Notes: generated from the letters alone by a model not told the origin. Shown: positions 43,201 to 53,472, numbered from the stretch's first letter. The stretch: 64,000 bases of DNA from Alicyclobacillus fastidiosus (GCF_026651875.1 NZ_CP104067.1:1426001-1490000); one strand, 5' to 3'. A program made the numbers and translations.

Positions 43201-44349
43201 ATGCGAAAAATCGGGATCATCATGAACGGTGTCACAGGCAGAATGGGCACCTATCAGCACTTAGAGCGCTCAATTGCAGCGATTCGTCAACAGGGGGGCC
43301 TCGCCTTGCCGGATGGCGAGGTACTGATGCCGGATCCGATTTTGGTTGGGAGAAATGAGCACAAGTTGCGCGCATTGGCTGATAAATACGGCATTCTGCG
43401 GTGGAGCACGAACCTCGAGGAGTGTCTGGCCAATCCGGATTATGAAATCTACTTTGACGCGCAGACGACCTTGCGCCGGGCCGAAGGTGTGCGGGCGGCA
43501 ATCGAGGCGGGCAAGCACATCTATTGTGAGAAGCCGACCGGCGTCAACCTTGAGGAGGCGTTAAGTCTCGCCCGACTCGCGGATCAAAAGGGCGTCAAAC
43601 ACGGCGTGGTGCAAGACAAGTTGTTTCTACCAGGCCTCTTGAAGTTGCAGAAACTCGTCGAGACGGGGTTCTTTGGCCGCATTCTCTCGATTCGCGGAGA
43701 GTTTGGGTACTGGGTGTTTGAAGGAGAGCACGAGGCCGCCCAGAGACCGTCTTGGAACTACCGCAAGGAAGAGGGCGGCGGCATCATCGTCGACATGCTC
43801 TGCCACTGGCGCTATGTGCTCAGCAACATTTTCGGCGACGTGAAAGCGGTATCTTGCTACGGTGCCACGCATATTCCACAGCGCGTCGACGAGGATGGGG
43901 AAGTCTACGACGCGACGGCCGACGACGCCGCGTATACGACGTTTCAATTGGAGGGCGGCATCGTAGCGCACATCAATTCGTCGTGGTGCGTCCGGGTCGA
44001 CAGAGGCGAGTTGTTCGAACTGCAGGTGGATGGAACGGAAGGGAGTGCGGTGGCGGGGCTTCGCAACTGTAAAGTACAGCATCGGGCGCATACGCCAAAA
44101 GCGGTTTGGAACCCGGATGTACCAGACCAGAACGACTACACGGCCCAATGGGTGACCGTGCCTACCATCGACGAGCCAGACAACGCGTTCAAAGTGCAGT
44201 GGGAGATGTTTTTGAAGCACGTCGTCCTCGGCGCGCCGTTCAAGTTTGATCTCCTCGAAGGCGCCAAAGGCGTGCAACTGGCACAAATCGGCTTGCAGTC
44301 GTGGGAAGAACGCCGCTGGTTAGACGTCCCGACGCTGACGCTCGACTGA
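43201..44349 (+). CDS. Gfo/Idh/MocA-family oxidoreductase (sugar cassette)
   Basis: A 382-aa dehydrogenase-fold protein. It begins IGIIMNGVTGRMG (NAD(P)-binding, an unusual VTGRMG end) and has the signature HIYCEKPTG near residue 102. It differs from the phthalate-type protein at 34906. GGAGGGGG lies 7 nt before ATG 43201. Together with the DUF993 and TIM-barrel genes directly behind it, it most likely oxidises a sugar or cyclitol to a keto form. Confidence 0.85.
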   Translation: MRKIGIIMNGVTGRMGTYQHLERSIAAIRQQGGLALPDGEVLMPDPILVGRNEHKLRALADKYGILRWSTNLEECLANPDYEIYFDAQTTLRRAEGVRAAIEAGKHIYCEKPTGVNLEEALSLARLADQKGVKHGVVQDKLFLPGLLKLQKLVETGFFGRILSIRGEFGYWVFEGEHEAAQRPSWNYRKEEGGGIIVDMLCHWRYVLSNIFGDVKAVSCYGATHIPQRVDEDGEVYDATADDAAYTTFQLEGGIVAHINSSWCVRVDRGELFELQVDGTEGSAVAGLRNCKVQHRAHTPKAVWNPDVPDQNDYTAQWVTVPTIDEPDNAFKVQWEMFLKHVVLGAPFKFDLLEGAKGVQLAQIGLQSWEERRWLDVPTLTLD

Positions 44350-44368
44350 CATTCTAGGAGGGGTACAT

Positions 44369-45529
44369 GTGCAAACTCTACTGCTACCTAGGTCCTTTGG
44401 CGGCGTCGAGGCGTACCGCATGGTTGGTACGCCAATTGAGACGGCGCCGTGCCAGCCGGCCACGCGTCGAATCGCCTACGCGGCTGCACACGTGGTAGCC
44501 GATCCGCTGGCCGATATCGATCCTTCCTCGGCCACCGCAGTGGACTGGGATTCTACACTCGCGTTTCGCCATCACCTCTGGTCACTTGGCCTGTCCGTCG
44601 CGGAGGCGATGGATACGGCGCAACGCGGCATGGGCCTCGGCTGGGAGACGACGAAAGAACTGATATCGCGCTCCGTACGCGAGGCGAGGGCGTGCGGCGG
44701 AGCGATTGCCTGCGGGGCGGGGACGGATCAACTGGATGGGAGCGCTGCGCACACGCTAAAGGACGTGCAGCGAGCGTACGAGGAACAGTGTGAGTTCATC
44801 GAGGGGACGGGCGGCCGCGTCATCCTCATGGCCAGCCGGGCACTGGCTGCCGTCGCCAAGGCGCCAGAGGATTATGCGGCCGTGTACGATGCTATCCTCT
44901 CGCAGGTCTCTCAGCCTGTAATCCTGCACTGGCTCGGCGACATGTTCGACCCCGCGCTCACCGGCTACTGGGGCCATCTCGACGTAGCGGCCGCCATGCA
45001 AGTGTGCCTAGACGTCATTCACCGGCACGCCGCGAATATCGACGGCATCAAAATTTCGCTCCTCGACGCGGACTTAGAAGTGCAGATGCGCCGCATGCTA
45101 CCAGATGGCGTCAAGATGTACACGGGGGACGACTTCAATTACCCAACGCTCATCTTGGGGGAGGACGGTGCGTACAGCCACGCGCTGTTGGGCATTTTCG
45201 ACGCCATCGCGCCGGCGGCTGCACAGGCCCTGCGGGCATTGGACGCGGGGGATGAGGCTCGCTTCCGGGAGATCATGGATCCGACAGTTGGGCTCAGTCG
45301 GCACATTTTCCAGGCACCGACGCGGTTTTATAAGACTGGCGTCGTGTTTCTCGCCTACTTGAACGGTCACCAGGACCACTTCCGGATGGTGGGGGGGCTA
45401 GAGAGCATGCGCTCGCTCGTCCATCTGTCGGAACTGTTCGTCCTCGCAGACCGGGCTGGGCTCTTGGCAGATCCGGACGCCGCCTCGGAACGCATGCGCC
45501 GCGTCCTGGCGATTGGAGGCGTGGTGTAA
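44369..45529 (+). CDS. DUF993 family protein (dihydrodipicolinate synthase-like)
   Basis: A 386-aa protein, matching DUF993 in overall order. It is thought to be distantly related to the DapA/aldolase TIM barrel: GGRVILMASRALAAV, ILHWLGDMFDPALTGYWG, and the C-terminal IKISLLDADLEVQMRRMLPDGVKMYTGDDFNYP, with a Lys in IKIS a candidate Schiff-base residue. GTG 44369 follows AGGAGGGG. It starts 20 bp after the oxidoreductase and its stop overlaps the next ATG by one base, so the three are translated as a unit. No reaction is established; a retro-aldol cleavage would suit the cassette. Confidence 0.8.
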   Translation: MQTLLLPRSFGGVEAYRMVGTPIETAPCQPATRRIAYAAAHVVADPLADIDPSSATAVDWDSTLAFRHHLWSLGLSVAEAMDTAQRGMGLGWETTKELISRSVREARACGGAIACGAGTDQLDGSAAHTLKDVQRAYEEQCEFIEGTGGRVILMASRALAAVAKAPEDYAAVYDAILSQVSQPVILHWLGDMFDPALTGYWGHLDVAAAMQVCLDVIHRHAANIDGIKISLLDADLEVQMRRMLPDGVKMYTGDDFNYPTLILGEDGAYSHALLGIFDAIAPAAAQALRALDAGDEARFREIMDPTVGLSRHIFQAPTRFYKTGVVFLAYLNGHQDHFRMVGGLESMRSLVHLSELFVLADRAGLLADPDAASERMRRVLAIGGVV

Positions 45530-46338
45530 TGGATACTCGGTTTCTCAGCTTAAATCAGATCACGACGAATGGATGGACCGTCCAACAGGCGGTCGACGGT
45601 TGTGCACGAGCAGGTATCCAGTGGATCGGCCTCTGGCGACACAAAGTCGCAGAGACTGGGTTGCAGGCGAGCGCTCGCATCGTCCAGGACGCGGGGCTTC
45701 GGGTTTCCGGACTGTGCCGGGGTGGCATGTTTGCGGCGGGCACGAAGCTCGAGCGGGCGGCCCGCATCGACGACAACCGCCGCGCCATCGAAGAGGCGGC
45801 AGAGCTTGGGACGGATGTCCTCGTCCTCGTCTGTGGCCCGGCCGAGGATTGTACGCTCGACGATGCCCGGTCGATGGTCGAGGAGGGAATCGAACAGCTC
45901 GTTCCGTACGCGCTTGAACGCGGTGTGAAGCTCGGTATCGAACCGCTGCACCCGGTGTTTGCGGCAGACAGATCTGTCATCTCCACGCTCGGTCAGGCGA
46001 ACGACATCGTCCTGCGGCTGGGGTCAAGCCAGGTCGGCGTCGTCATCGACATCTATCACGTCTGGTGGGATCCGAAGCTGTATGAGGAAATTGCGAGATC
46101 CGCCGGGCACATTTTTGGCTTCCACGTCAACGATTGGCTGGCGCCAGTCGAGAACGCGATGATGTCGCGTGGCATGATGGGCGACGGCTGCGTGGAAAAC
46201 GCACGGATTCGGCGCGCAGTCGAAGCGGCTGGATATCATGGTCCGGTCGAGGTCGAGATATTCAACCAAAAAATCTGGGATACCGCATATGATGAAATTT
46301 TGGTACAAATGAAACAACGGTTTGAAACGGAAGTTTAG
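45529..46338 (+). CDS. Sugar phosphate isomerase/epimerase (AP endonuclease 2-type TIM barrel)
   Basis: A 269-aa xylose-isomerase-like TIM barrel. Metal-binding acidic and His residues can be seen in LGIEPLHPVFAADRSVI, VGVVIDIYHVWWDP and GFHVNDW, with a final Glu in GPVEVEIFN. Family members interconvert keto sugars or epimerise them (as in IolE/IolI- and hydroxypyruvate isomerase-like proteins). The TAATG overlap couples it to DUF993. Confidence 0.85.
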   Translation: MDTRFLSLNQITTNGWTVQQAVDGCARAGIQWIGLWRHKVAETGLQASARIVQDAGLRVSGLCRGGMFAAGTKLERAARIDDNRRAIEEAAELGTDVLVLVCGPAEDCTLDDARSMVEEGIEQLVPYALERGVKLGIEPLHPVFAADRSVISTLGQANDIVLRLGSSQVGVVIDIYHVWWDPKLYEEIARSAGHIFGFHVNDWLAPVENAMMSRGMMGDGCVENARIRRAVEAAGYHGPVEVEIFNQKIWDTAYDEILVQMKQRFETEV

Positions 46339-46468
46339 GGTGCTCGTGTTGGAACGGCGGGGGGGCTGTGACAGGCCATTGCCGTCTCGAGTTTGGTCTT
46401 GCGGCCGCTCGCACGCCGATGCACTCGGCCGTGAATTTCCTTGGCAGACGGAAGGGAGATGCGTGGGT

Positions 46469-47608
46469 GTGAGGGTCGTTATTGCGCCAGATTCGTTCAA
46501 AGGGTCATTGTCCGCACAGCATGTCGCAGCGTCGATTGCAGAGGGCGTCGTAGCCGCGTGCCCCGACGCGCAGGTCCATCTCGTGCCGATTGCAGACGGT
46601 GGTGAGGGGACCGTCGATTGCCTACTCGACGTCGTAGGAGGCGAAGTCGTCACGGTTCCCGTTCACGATCCGCTGGGGCGCCCCATCGACGCCGATTACG
46701 GCGTCCTCCCGGACGGCACCGTCGTCATCGAAGTGGCGTCGGCAGCTGGGCTCACCTTGGTAGCGCAACAGGATAGGGACGTTCTGCGCGGAAACACACA
46801 GGGTCTCGGCGAACTGTTGTGTCACGCGCTCGACGCTGGGCGCACCTCATTTGTGGTCGCCCTTGGCGGCAGTGCCACCAACGATGGCGGAGTGGGCATG
46901 TTATACGCCCTGGGTGCGCGGTTTTACGACGAGGGTGGACACGAGCTCGCCCCCACCCCGGACGCTTGCCGCAGTTTGTGGCGGATTGACCTGTCGCACT
47001 TGCACCCAAAGTTGGCGGATGCCTCGATTCGGGTGGCGTGCGACGTCGCCAATCCACTCTGTGGCGAGCGTGGTGCGACGGCGGTGTATGGGCCGCAGAA
47101 AGGCGTCACGCCTGACCTCATCCCGGTCTTGGACGCCTTCCTCGACCGCTTTGACTCAGTCGTTCACCGCGACTTACATATCTCTATCCGCGACATTCCA
47201 GGTGCAGGTGCCGCGGGCGGGCTGGGAGCTGCATTGGTCGGATTGCTCGGGGCCAAATTGCTCCCCGGCATCGACTTGATTCTTGACCTCATCTCCTTTC
47301 ATACCCGCCTATCAGACGCTGACCTCGTCATTACCGGCGAAGGAAGCACCGATGCGCAGACCGCCAACGGAAAGGCGGTCATGGGTATCGCAAAGCGCGC
47401 CAAGGCCGCCGGTGTGCCTGTATTTTGTCTGTCCGGCAACGTCTCCGCGGAGGCGACAGCCCTGTACGAGCACGGCGTTACGGCGCTGTTCTCCATCACG
47501 CAAGGCCCAATCAGCCTCGGCGATGCGATGAAGTCGACCGGAATCCTGCTGTCGAGAGCCGCGGATGCGGCCGTTCGCGCGTTTCTCGCAGGTCGAATGC
47601 GGGGGTGA
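46469..47608 (+). CDS. Glycerate 2-kinase (GlxK/GarK family)
   Basis: A 379-aa cytoplasmic kinase. The family start VRVVIAPDSFKGSLSAQHVA is followed by IADGGEGTVDCLLD, the core GGSATNDGGVGML, GAGAAGGLGAAL and the ITGEGSTDAQTANGKA loop. GarK-type enzymes make 2-phosphoglycerate from D-glycerate. Start GTG 46469 (AGGGAG 10 nt upstream) was preferred over GTG 46463. Its stop lies inside the first unit of a 13-bp tandem repeat. Confidence 0.9.
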   Translation: MRVVIAPDSFKGSLSAQHVAASIAEGVVAACPDAQVHLVPIADGGEGTVDCLLDVVGGEVVTVPVHDPLGRPIDADYGVLPDGTVVIEVASAAGLTLVAQQDRDVLRGNTQGLGELLCHALDAGRTSFVVALGGSATNDGGVGMLYALGARFYDEGGHELAPTPDACRSLWRIDLSHLHPKLADASIRVACDVANPLCGERGATAVYGPQKGVTPDLIPVLDAFLDRFDSVVHRDLHISIRDIPGAGAAGGLGAALVGLLGAKLLPGIDLILDLISFHTRLSDADLVITGEGSTDAQTANGKAVMGIAKRAKAAGVPVFCLSGNVSAEATALYEHGVTALFSITQGPISLGDAMKSTGILLSRAADAAVRAFLAGRMRG

Positions 47609-47641
47609 GCCGCGCGGGTGAGCCGCGCGGGTGAGCAGGGC
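47603..47641. repeat. 13-bp tandem repeat, three units
   Basis: GGGTGAGCCGCGC occurs at 47603-47615 and 47616-47628, then GGGTGAGCAGGGC at 47629-47641 (two changes), followed by a partial GGGTGG. The first unit includes the glycerate kinase stop codon. It marks the junction to a region of decayed genes. Confidence 0.85.
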
Positions 47642-47909
47642 GGGTGGCCCTGCCTGCCCCTCTCCCCGAGTCACCCTAACGTTGTTCGTCTCTATCGTGG
47701 TGTTGGTGTGTTTACTCGTCACCGGGCTGTTGATCGGGCAACGGAAAATGCGCACCACGCGGACAAATTTGACGGATAAGGCGATGAACACCGCCAAATT
47801 TGTGGCGAACTCCCCTTTGGTCATCGCGGCGTTGGAAGGGAAGCGCAGCAGGTCCGACGTTGAACCCCTCGCGATGAAAATCCAGGAAATCACCGCCAGC
47901 CTACAATGA
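47631..47909 (+). pseudogene. N-terminal fragment of a DcuS/CitA-type sensor histidine kinase
   Basis: A 92-codon frame ending at 47909. The part from about 47670 encodes one transmembrane helix (LTLFVSIVVLVCLLVTGLLI) and a short extracytoplasmic-like piece (KAMNTAKFVANSPLVIAALEG ... EPLAMKIQEITAS) that matches the start of carboxylate-sensing PAS/CACHE kinases of the DcuS/CitA class. The rest of the sensor and the kinase domain are gone. It suggests a lost C4/tricarboxylate sensing system in this cassette. Confidence 0.6.
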
Positions 47910-47947
47910 CTACCAAACGTGAAACCTATCGACACGGAGCCTGCAAA

Positions 47948-48127
47948 AACGGGGAGTTTTGGAGGTGTCACGCACTTTATCACGAATATGCAACCGTGAC
48001 AGCGCCGACCCTGATCGGTTTTCTCGTTTTTGCCGACGGATATCATGCCATGTTTGTCGCATCTGCCGTCGCGTCGGTCATCGGAATGCTCGCGATGCTG
48101 TTCGTCAAACCAGGAAAAAGAGTGTAG
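47948..48127 (+). pseudogene. C-terminal remnant of an MFS transporter, with internal frameshift
   Basis: Across two frames, the sequence reads GSFGGVTHFITNM then TVTAPTLIGFLVFADGYHAMFVASAVASVIGMLAMLFVKP, which is the layout of helices 11-12 of an MFS protein (FGG..nF..N.., then the last two helices). A frame change lies near 47990 and the upstream part of the gene is missing. Together with the kinase fragment it shows deletion decay between glycerate kinase and the next dehydrogenase. Confidence 0.6.
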
Positions 48128-48257
48128 TTCGCATGGTCGGTTGAACGTGACTCGATGAAGCGTGCAGTCGTTGGGATGCTTCCTATGCACGTCGTTCCGC
48201 CATCGGGTATCTGGAAGGGTAAATCGGAGAGCGAGAACCAGACTGGAGGGTCCAACC

Positions 48258-49319
48258 ATGGACAAGTTCGAAATCGCCGTCATCCCCGGTGACGGCATTG
48301 GAATGGAAGTCGTGCCTGCCGCGATGCGCGTACTCGACGCGGCGGCGGATATTCACGGTGGATTGTCGTTTGAGTGGACGACGTTTCCATGGAACTGCGA
48401 GTACTATCTCAAACACGGCACGATGATGCCGGACGATGGCATCGCCACGCTGCGCGGATTTCATCAAATCTTCCTGGGTGCAGTGGGCATGCCAAATCTC
48501 GTGCCGGATCACGTCTCGCTCTGGGGCCTGCTCATCAAAATCCGCCGCGAGATGCAACAGTCGGTCAACGTGCGACCTGCCAAACTCCTCAATGGTTTGA
48601 CATCGCCGCTGCGCAACCCGTCGGCGTTTGATTTGGTCGTCGTGCGCGAGAATTCGGAAGGCGAGTATTCCGATATCGGCGGGCGCATTCATCAAGGCTC
48701 TGACGAGATGGCCATTCAGAGTGCCGTGTTTACGCGCAAAGGAACGGAGCGCGTTATGCGATACGCGTTCCAACTCGCCGAAAAACGCCGCAAACACGTC
48801 ACGAGCGCGACGAAATCAAACGGAATCTCTCACAGCATGCCGTTTTGGGACGAAGTATTTAGAGATGTCCTCAAAGACTATCCCGAATGTGCGACAATCA
48901 GTCACCACATCGATGCACTGGCGGCATTTTTGGTGATGAAACCACACGCGTTCGACGTGATCGTCGCCTCGAATCTGTTTGGGGACATCCTGACGGATCT
49001 CGGTGGGGCCATCATGGGAAGTATCGGCGTGGCGCCGGCGGCGAACCTCAACGTCGAACGAACGTACCCATCGATGTTTGAACCGGTTCACGGGTCGGCG
49101 CCCGATATCGCAGGGAAGGGGCTCGCCAACCCACTCGGTCAAATCTGGACCGGTAAAATGATGCTCGATTTCATGGGCTATGAAGAGCTCGGAAATCTCG
49201 TCTTGGACGCGATGGAGGCGACCCTCGCCGCGGGTGTCAAAACGGGTGATATCGGCGGTGTATCGAGTACTTCCGAGGTCACAAACACGATCATCGACTA
49301 TTTGCGGAGGCGGACTTAA
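48258..49319 (+). CDS. Tartrate dehydrogenase/decarboxylase or D-malate dehydrogenase
   Basis: A 353-aa NAD-dependent beta-hydroxyacid oxidative decarboxylase of the isopropylmalate/isocitrate dehydrogenase family. It has IAVIPGDGIGMEVVPAA (5-21), substrate residues in LWGLLIKIRR and VVVRENSEGEYSDIGG, and the C-terminal EPVHGSAPDIAGKGLANP signature. The branch carrying VRENSEGEYS with Leu/Trp near the substrate loop matches tartrate dehydrogenase/DmlA. Such enzymes can turn meso-tartrate into D-glycerate plus CO2, linking it to the glycerate kinase upstream. GGAGGG precedes ATG 48258. Confidence 0.87.
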   Translation: MDKFEIAVIPGDGIGMEVVPAAMRVLDAAADIHGGLSFEWTTFPWNCEYYLKHGTMMPDDGIATLRGFHQIFLGAVGMPNLVPDHVSLWGLLIKIRREMQQSVNVRPAKLLNGLTSPLRNPSAFDLVVVRENSEGEYSDIGGRIHQGSDEMAIQSAVFTRKGTERVMRYAFQLAEKRRKHVTSATKSNGISHSMPFWDEVFRDVLKDYPECATISHHIDALAAFLVMKPHAFDVIVASNLFGDILTDLGGAIMGSIGVAPAANLNVERTYPSMFEPVHGSAPDIAGKGLANPLGQIWTGKMMLDFMGYEELGNLVLDAMEATLAAGVKTGDIGGVSSTSEVTNTIIDYLRRRT

Positions 49320-49344
49320 GTTTGCGCGGCCGTTTCATCGCACA

Positions 49345-49365
49345 GAGGGAGCGTCATGCTCCCTC
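49345..49365 (+). terminator. Hairpin after the dehydrogenase gene
   Basis: GAGGGAGC (49345-49352) and GCTCCCTC (49358-49365) form a perfect stem with a 5-nt loop, 26 bp past the stop. There is no T-run, so it is a weak terminator call. Confidence 0.5.
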
Positions 49366-49438
49366 GACCCTTGCGGGCCGCTTCGCGGCGGCACCCTGGA
49401 TTCCGGCCTCCACGGCGTGAATGGGAACTCGCAGTGAG

Positions 49439-49466
49439 TTCTAATGTTATGTCTGTAACATTAGAA
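49439..49466. promoter_or_regulatory. Perfect 11-bp inverted repeat, probable operator
   Basis: TTCTAATGTTA (49439-49449), six bases, TAACATTAGAA (49456-49466). It is AT-rich, perfect, and not followed by a T-run, so it looks more like a binding site for a dimeric repressor than a terminator. It lies about 250 bp before the araR gene. The regulator is unknown. Confidence 0.5.
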
Positions 49467-49623
49467 TGGGGGAAATGAGGCAAGGGTTCGTCGTCTATGA
49501 TGCACATCGGGGACACTTCGTGTCCGAGTTGAACGATGAAGACGGCCGGGCGCATCGGAAAACTGGCAGAGATGCACCAGGAACTCGTCGACGCGCCTGT
49601 TCCAAGGTTAAATTGCAAATACT

Positions 49624-49653
49624 TTGCTAATGTTTGGTTGTATGGTCTATAAT
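49624..49653 (+). promoter_or_regulatory. araR promoter
   Basis: TTGCTA (49624-49629) and a perfect TATAAT (49648-49653) are separated by 18 bp. The AraR operator starts one base after the -10. Confidence 0.75.
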
Positions 49654-49654
49654 C

Positions 49655-49670
49655 ATTCGTACGTACAATT
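49655..49670. promoter_or_regulatory. AraR operator of araR (autoregulation)
   Basis: ATTCGTACGTACAATT matches 14 of 16 bases of the Bacillus AraR box ATTTGTACGTACAAAT. It covers the likely transcription start of araR, as expected for autorepression. Confidence 0.82.
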
Positions 49671-49711
49671 GCTTATCGTATCAAAATCTATAGACCTTGG
49701 GGGTGATCGAC

Positions 49712-50917
49712 ATGGCCCAAAAGCAGACTCCGAAATACATGCAATTGAAAGAAGAAGTTGTCTCGTGGGTGAAAACGGGACGTTATCCCCCGGGCGCTCA
49801 ATTGCCTACGGAATTGGAATTGGCGGAGTTGTTCAACGTGAGCAGGCAGACCGTGCGGCAGGCGCTAGCAGACTTGGTGCGCGAACAGTTGTTGTCACGG
49901 GTCCAAGGTCGTGGAACCTTTGTCGCCGAGCGGAGTCTGGAACCGGTTACAACGCCGTCGGTTGTACAGGGGCCGAACAAGATCATCGGTGTGGTCACAA
50001 CCTATATCTCGGACTATATTTTTCCGGAAATTATCCGCGGTTTGGAATACCAACTCGGTGCCCTTGGGTATTCATTGCTCCTGCTGAACACACAGAACAA
50101 CTTTGACTTGGAACGCCGCGCCTTACAGAGGATCATCGATACCAATGTGACCGGACTCATTGTGGAACCGACGAAAAGTGCGATCGACAATCCGAACTTA
50201 GACATGTATTTAACCTTAATTGCACAAAAGACCCCGATGATTATGCTGCATGCCTCCTATATGGAACTCGACGTCGCCACCGTGCGCATCGATGATGTCG
50301 AGGCGGTGTCGCGCCTGACCCAAACCGTGATCGACTTTGGTCATCACGCCATCGGCGGGCTGTTCAAGGACGATGACATTCAAGGAAAATTGCGCATGCG
50401 GGGATATCTGCGGACGCTCGGCCAAAATAATGTGGATATCCACCCAGCCTTTATTAAGCGCTATAACACTGAGGACCTGACAGATGTCGTCCGCGCGTAT
50501 GTCGAGACGGTTGAATCCACGCCGGTGGAACAGCGTCCGACGGCTGTCGTTTGCTATAATGACGAGACGGCGATGAAGCTTATGGAAGCGCTGAAATCGA
50601 GCGGCATTGGGGTGCCGGAAGACATTTCCGTCGTCGGCTTCGACAACTCCCAGTACTCGCACCTATGCGATCCCAAGTTGACCACCGTCGATCATCCTAA
50701 GTTCAATATGGGCATCACCGTCGCCGACTTGATCATCGACGTCATCTCTGAAGTGCACAGCGGGCAGCCAAAGAGAATTCGGGACGTCATCATGGACTGT
50801 GAAGTGATTACACGGCCGTCGTTGAAGGATTTGCGCACGAATCGTCCCGCGCCTGAAGCATTCTCTAAAGAAGTCGAGGCTGACTCCGTGGCTTCGTCAC
50901 ACGTGGACCGAGGCTGA
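49712..50917 (+). CDS. araR: AraR, arabinose-responsive repressor (GntR DNA-binding plus LacI-type effector domain)
   Basis: A 401-aa regulator. Residues about 1-70 are a GntR-type winged HTH (PKYMQLKEEVVSWVKTGRYPPGAQLPTELELAELFNVSRQTVRQAL) and about 90-375 a LacI/GalR-type sugar-binding domain (IIGVVTTYISDYIFPEIIRGLE ... VVGFDNSQYSHLCDPKLTTVDHPKFNMG). This fusion is the hallmark of AraR. Start ATG 49712 follows GGGGGTGATC. The C-terminus is about 25 residues longer than usual. It is flanked by its own operator and by five AraR boxes in the window, and it controls the arabinan-degrading genes downstream. Confidence 0.95.
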   Translation: MAQKQTPKYMQLKEEVVSWVKTGRYPPGAQLPTELELAELFNVSRQTVRQALADLVREQLLSRVQGRGTFVAERSLEPVTTPSVVQGPNKIIGVVTTYISDYIFPEIIRGLEYQLGALGYSLLLLNTQNNFDLERRALQRIIDTNVTGLIVEPTKSAIDNPNLDMYLTLIAQKTPMIMLHASYMELDVATVRIDDVEAVSRLTQTVIDFGHHAIGGLFKDDDIQGKLRMRGYLRTLGQNNVDIHPAFIKRYNTEDLTDVVRAYVETVESTPVEQRPTAVVCYNDETAMKLMEALKSSGIGVPEDISVVGFDNSQYSHLCDPKLTTVDHPKFNMGITVADLIIDVISEVHSGQPKRIRDVIMDCEVITRPSLKDLRTNRPAPEAFSKEVEADSVASSHVDRG

Positions 50918-51053
50918 CCTTCAGCCGCGGGTTCACGCTAGCAGGTACCGCTCGAGCCACCACCCCCCGGCGGCCGAGTCAAACTAAGCTGTCGTGGCAT
51001 CTGTCAGGGAGCTGACTGTGTCACGTCAGGTTGCAGCTTTCCCCTTCATATCA

Positions 51054-51069
51054 TATGGTACGTACAAAT
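51054..51069. promoter_or_regulatory. AraR operator, upstream copy before abfA
   Basis: TATGGTACGTACAAAT matches 13 of 16 bases of the AraR box. It lies 234 bp upstream (centre to centre) of the second operator at 51288, a distance that would allow DNA looping. Confidence 0.65.
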
Positions 51070-51287
51070 ATGGTCCGTCGGTGGAATCCCGCCTTTGCGT
51101 CGCTGCGGACGCCTTGGATCATTTTGGCGACCCGGTGTCTTGGTTACGCGGTTGAACTGACGTCGCAACGGTGGGCAAGTGTACGGTGCTGCTATATCTA
51201 TCGACGGTACAACACAATCGAACGGCACAGGTTCGATCTTCTGATGATGCCCCATACAAACCAAATTCTCGTAAAAATTTTCTGTAA

Positions 51288-51303
51288 AATTGTATGTACG
51301 AAT
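51288..51303. promoter_or_regulatory. AraR operator next to the abfA promoter
   Basis: AATTGTATGTACGAAT matches 13 of 16 bases. It ends one base before a perfect TTGACA, so AraR bound here would block RNA polymerase. Confidence 0.7.
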
Positions 51304-51304
51304 A

Positions 51305-51333
51305 TTGACATCGTCCTATTGCAGTGACATTAT
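51305..51333 (+). promoter_or_regulatory. abfA promoter
   Basis: TTGACA (51305-51310), 17 bp, CATTAT (51328-51333). The preceding operator and the downstream abfA gene agree with an arabinose-inducible promoter. Confidence 0.65.
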
Positions 51334-51434
51334 TGGGGTGCGTTTAAATATTCAAACAATTCGTTCATACATCTCGGGTGCCTACCAATTCAATCGTGAG
51401 GAAGAACAGTTGAATCAGTTGGGGGTGGCGAACA

Positions 51435-53085
<1,651 letters not shown>

Positions 53086-53135
53086 GCAGAGCTGACCGAG
53101 GCCGATACAGTCGCGCCCCTGGTTGGTACAGCGAA

Positions 53136-53178
53136 ACAAGTCCGCATCAGGTGCCTGAAGGCCTTTATGCGGACTTGT
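53136..53178 (+). terminator. Long hairpin after abfA
   Basis: ACAAGTCCGCAT (53136-53147) and ATGCGGACTTGT (53167-53178) pair perfectly over 12 bp with a 19-nt loop. No T-run follows, so it is a likely transcript end or stability element. Confidence 0.6.
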
Positions 53179-53424
53179 CATGTCTGATACTGTTGTGGAC
53201 CTCGGGATATGTTCTTTCATTTCAACCTCGCATTTACTACATATGTCACTCTCCCCGCTGTGGATTGACAGAATGGTCATCACAAAATGTACGAACAAAA
53301 AATGCCTTGTCTCCAATCATATTTTAGGACGCAATAGAATAGGTATGTAATTTTAAAGCGTAATCTTGTGTATACCTGGCATAAACATCGATTTTTTGCC
53401 GTCAATCCTATCCCTTATCTGTAC
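53179..53424. other. AT-rich gap before the ara operon promoter
   Basis: About 250 bases without a gene. I see no clear element apart from AT-rich stretches leading into the AraR operator at 53425. Confidence 0.4.
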
Positions 53425-53440
53425 ATTTGTACGTACAAAA
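53425..53440. promoter_or_regulatory. AraR operator next to the araB promoter
   Basis: ATTTGTACGTACAAAA matches 15 of 16 bases of the AraR box. It ends three bases before the -35 of the araB operon promoter, the same arrangement as before abfA. Confidence 0.88.
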
Positions 53441-53443
53441 ATA

Positions 53444-53472
53444 TTGACTTTGAAATGTACGGAGGGTATTCT
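53444..53472 (+). promoter_or_regulatory. araBAD-type operon promoter
   Basis: TTGACT (53444-53449), 17 bp, TATTCT (53467-53472). It starts about 300 bp before araB. Confidence 0.65.

Noticed and set aside
47312-48298. 328-aa minus-strand frame across the glycerate kinase end and the decayed region
   Set aside because: It reads through the opposite strand of glycerate kinase and two pseudogene fragments with low-complexity residues; no domain is recognisable.
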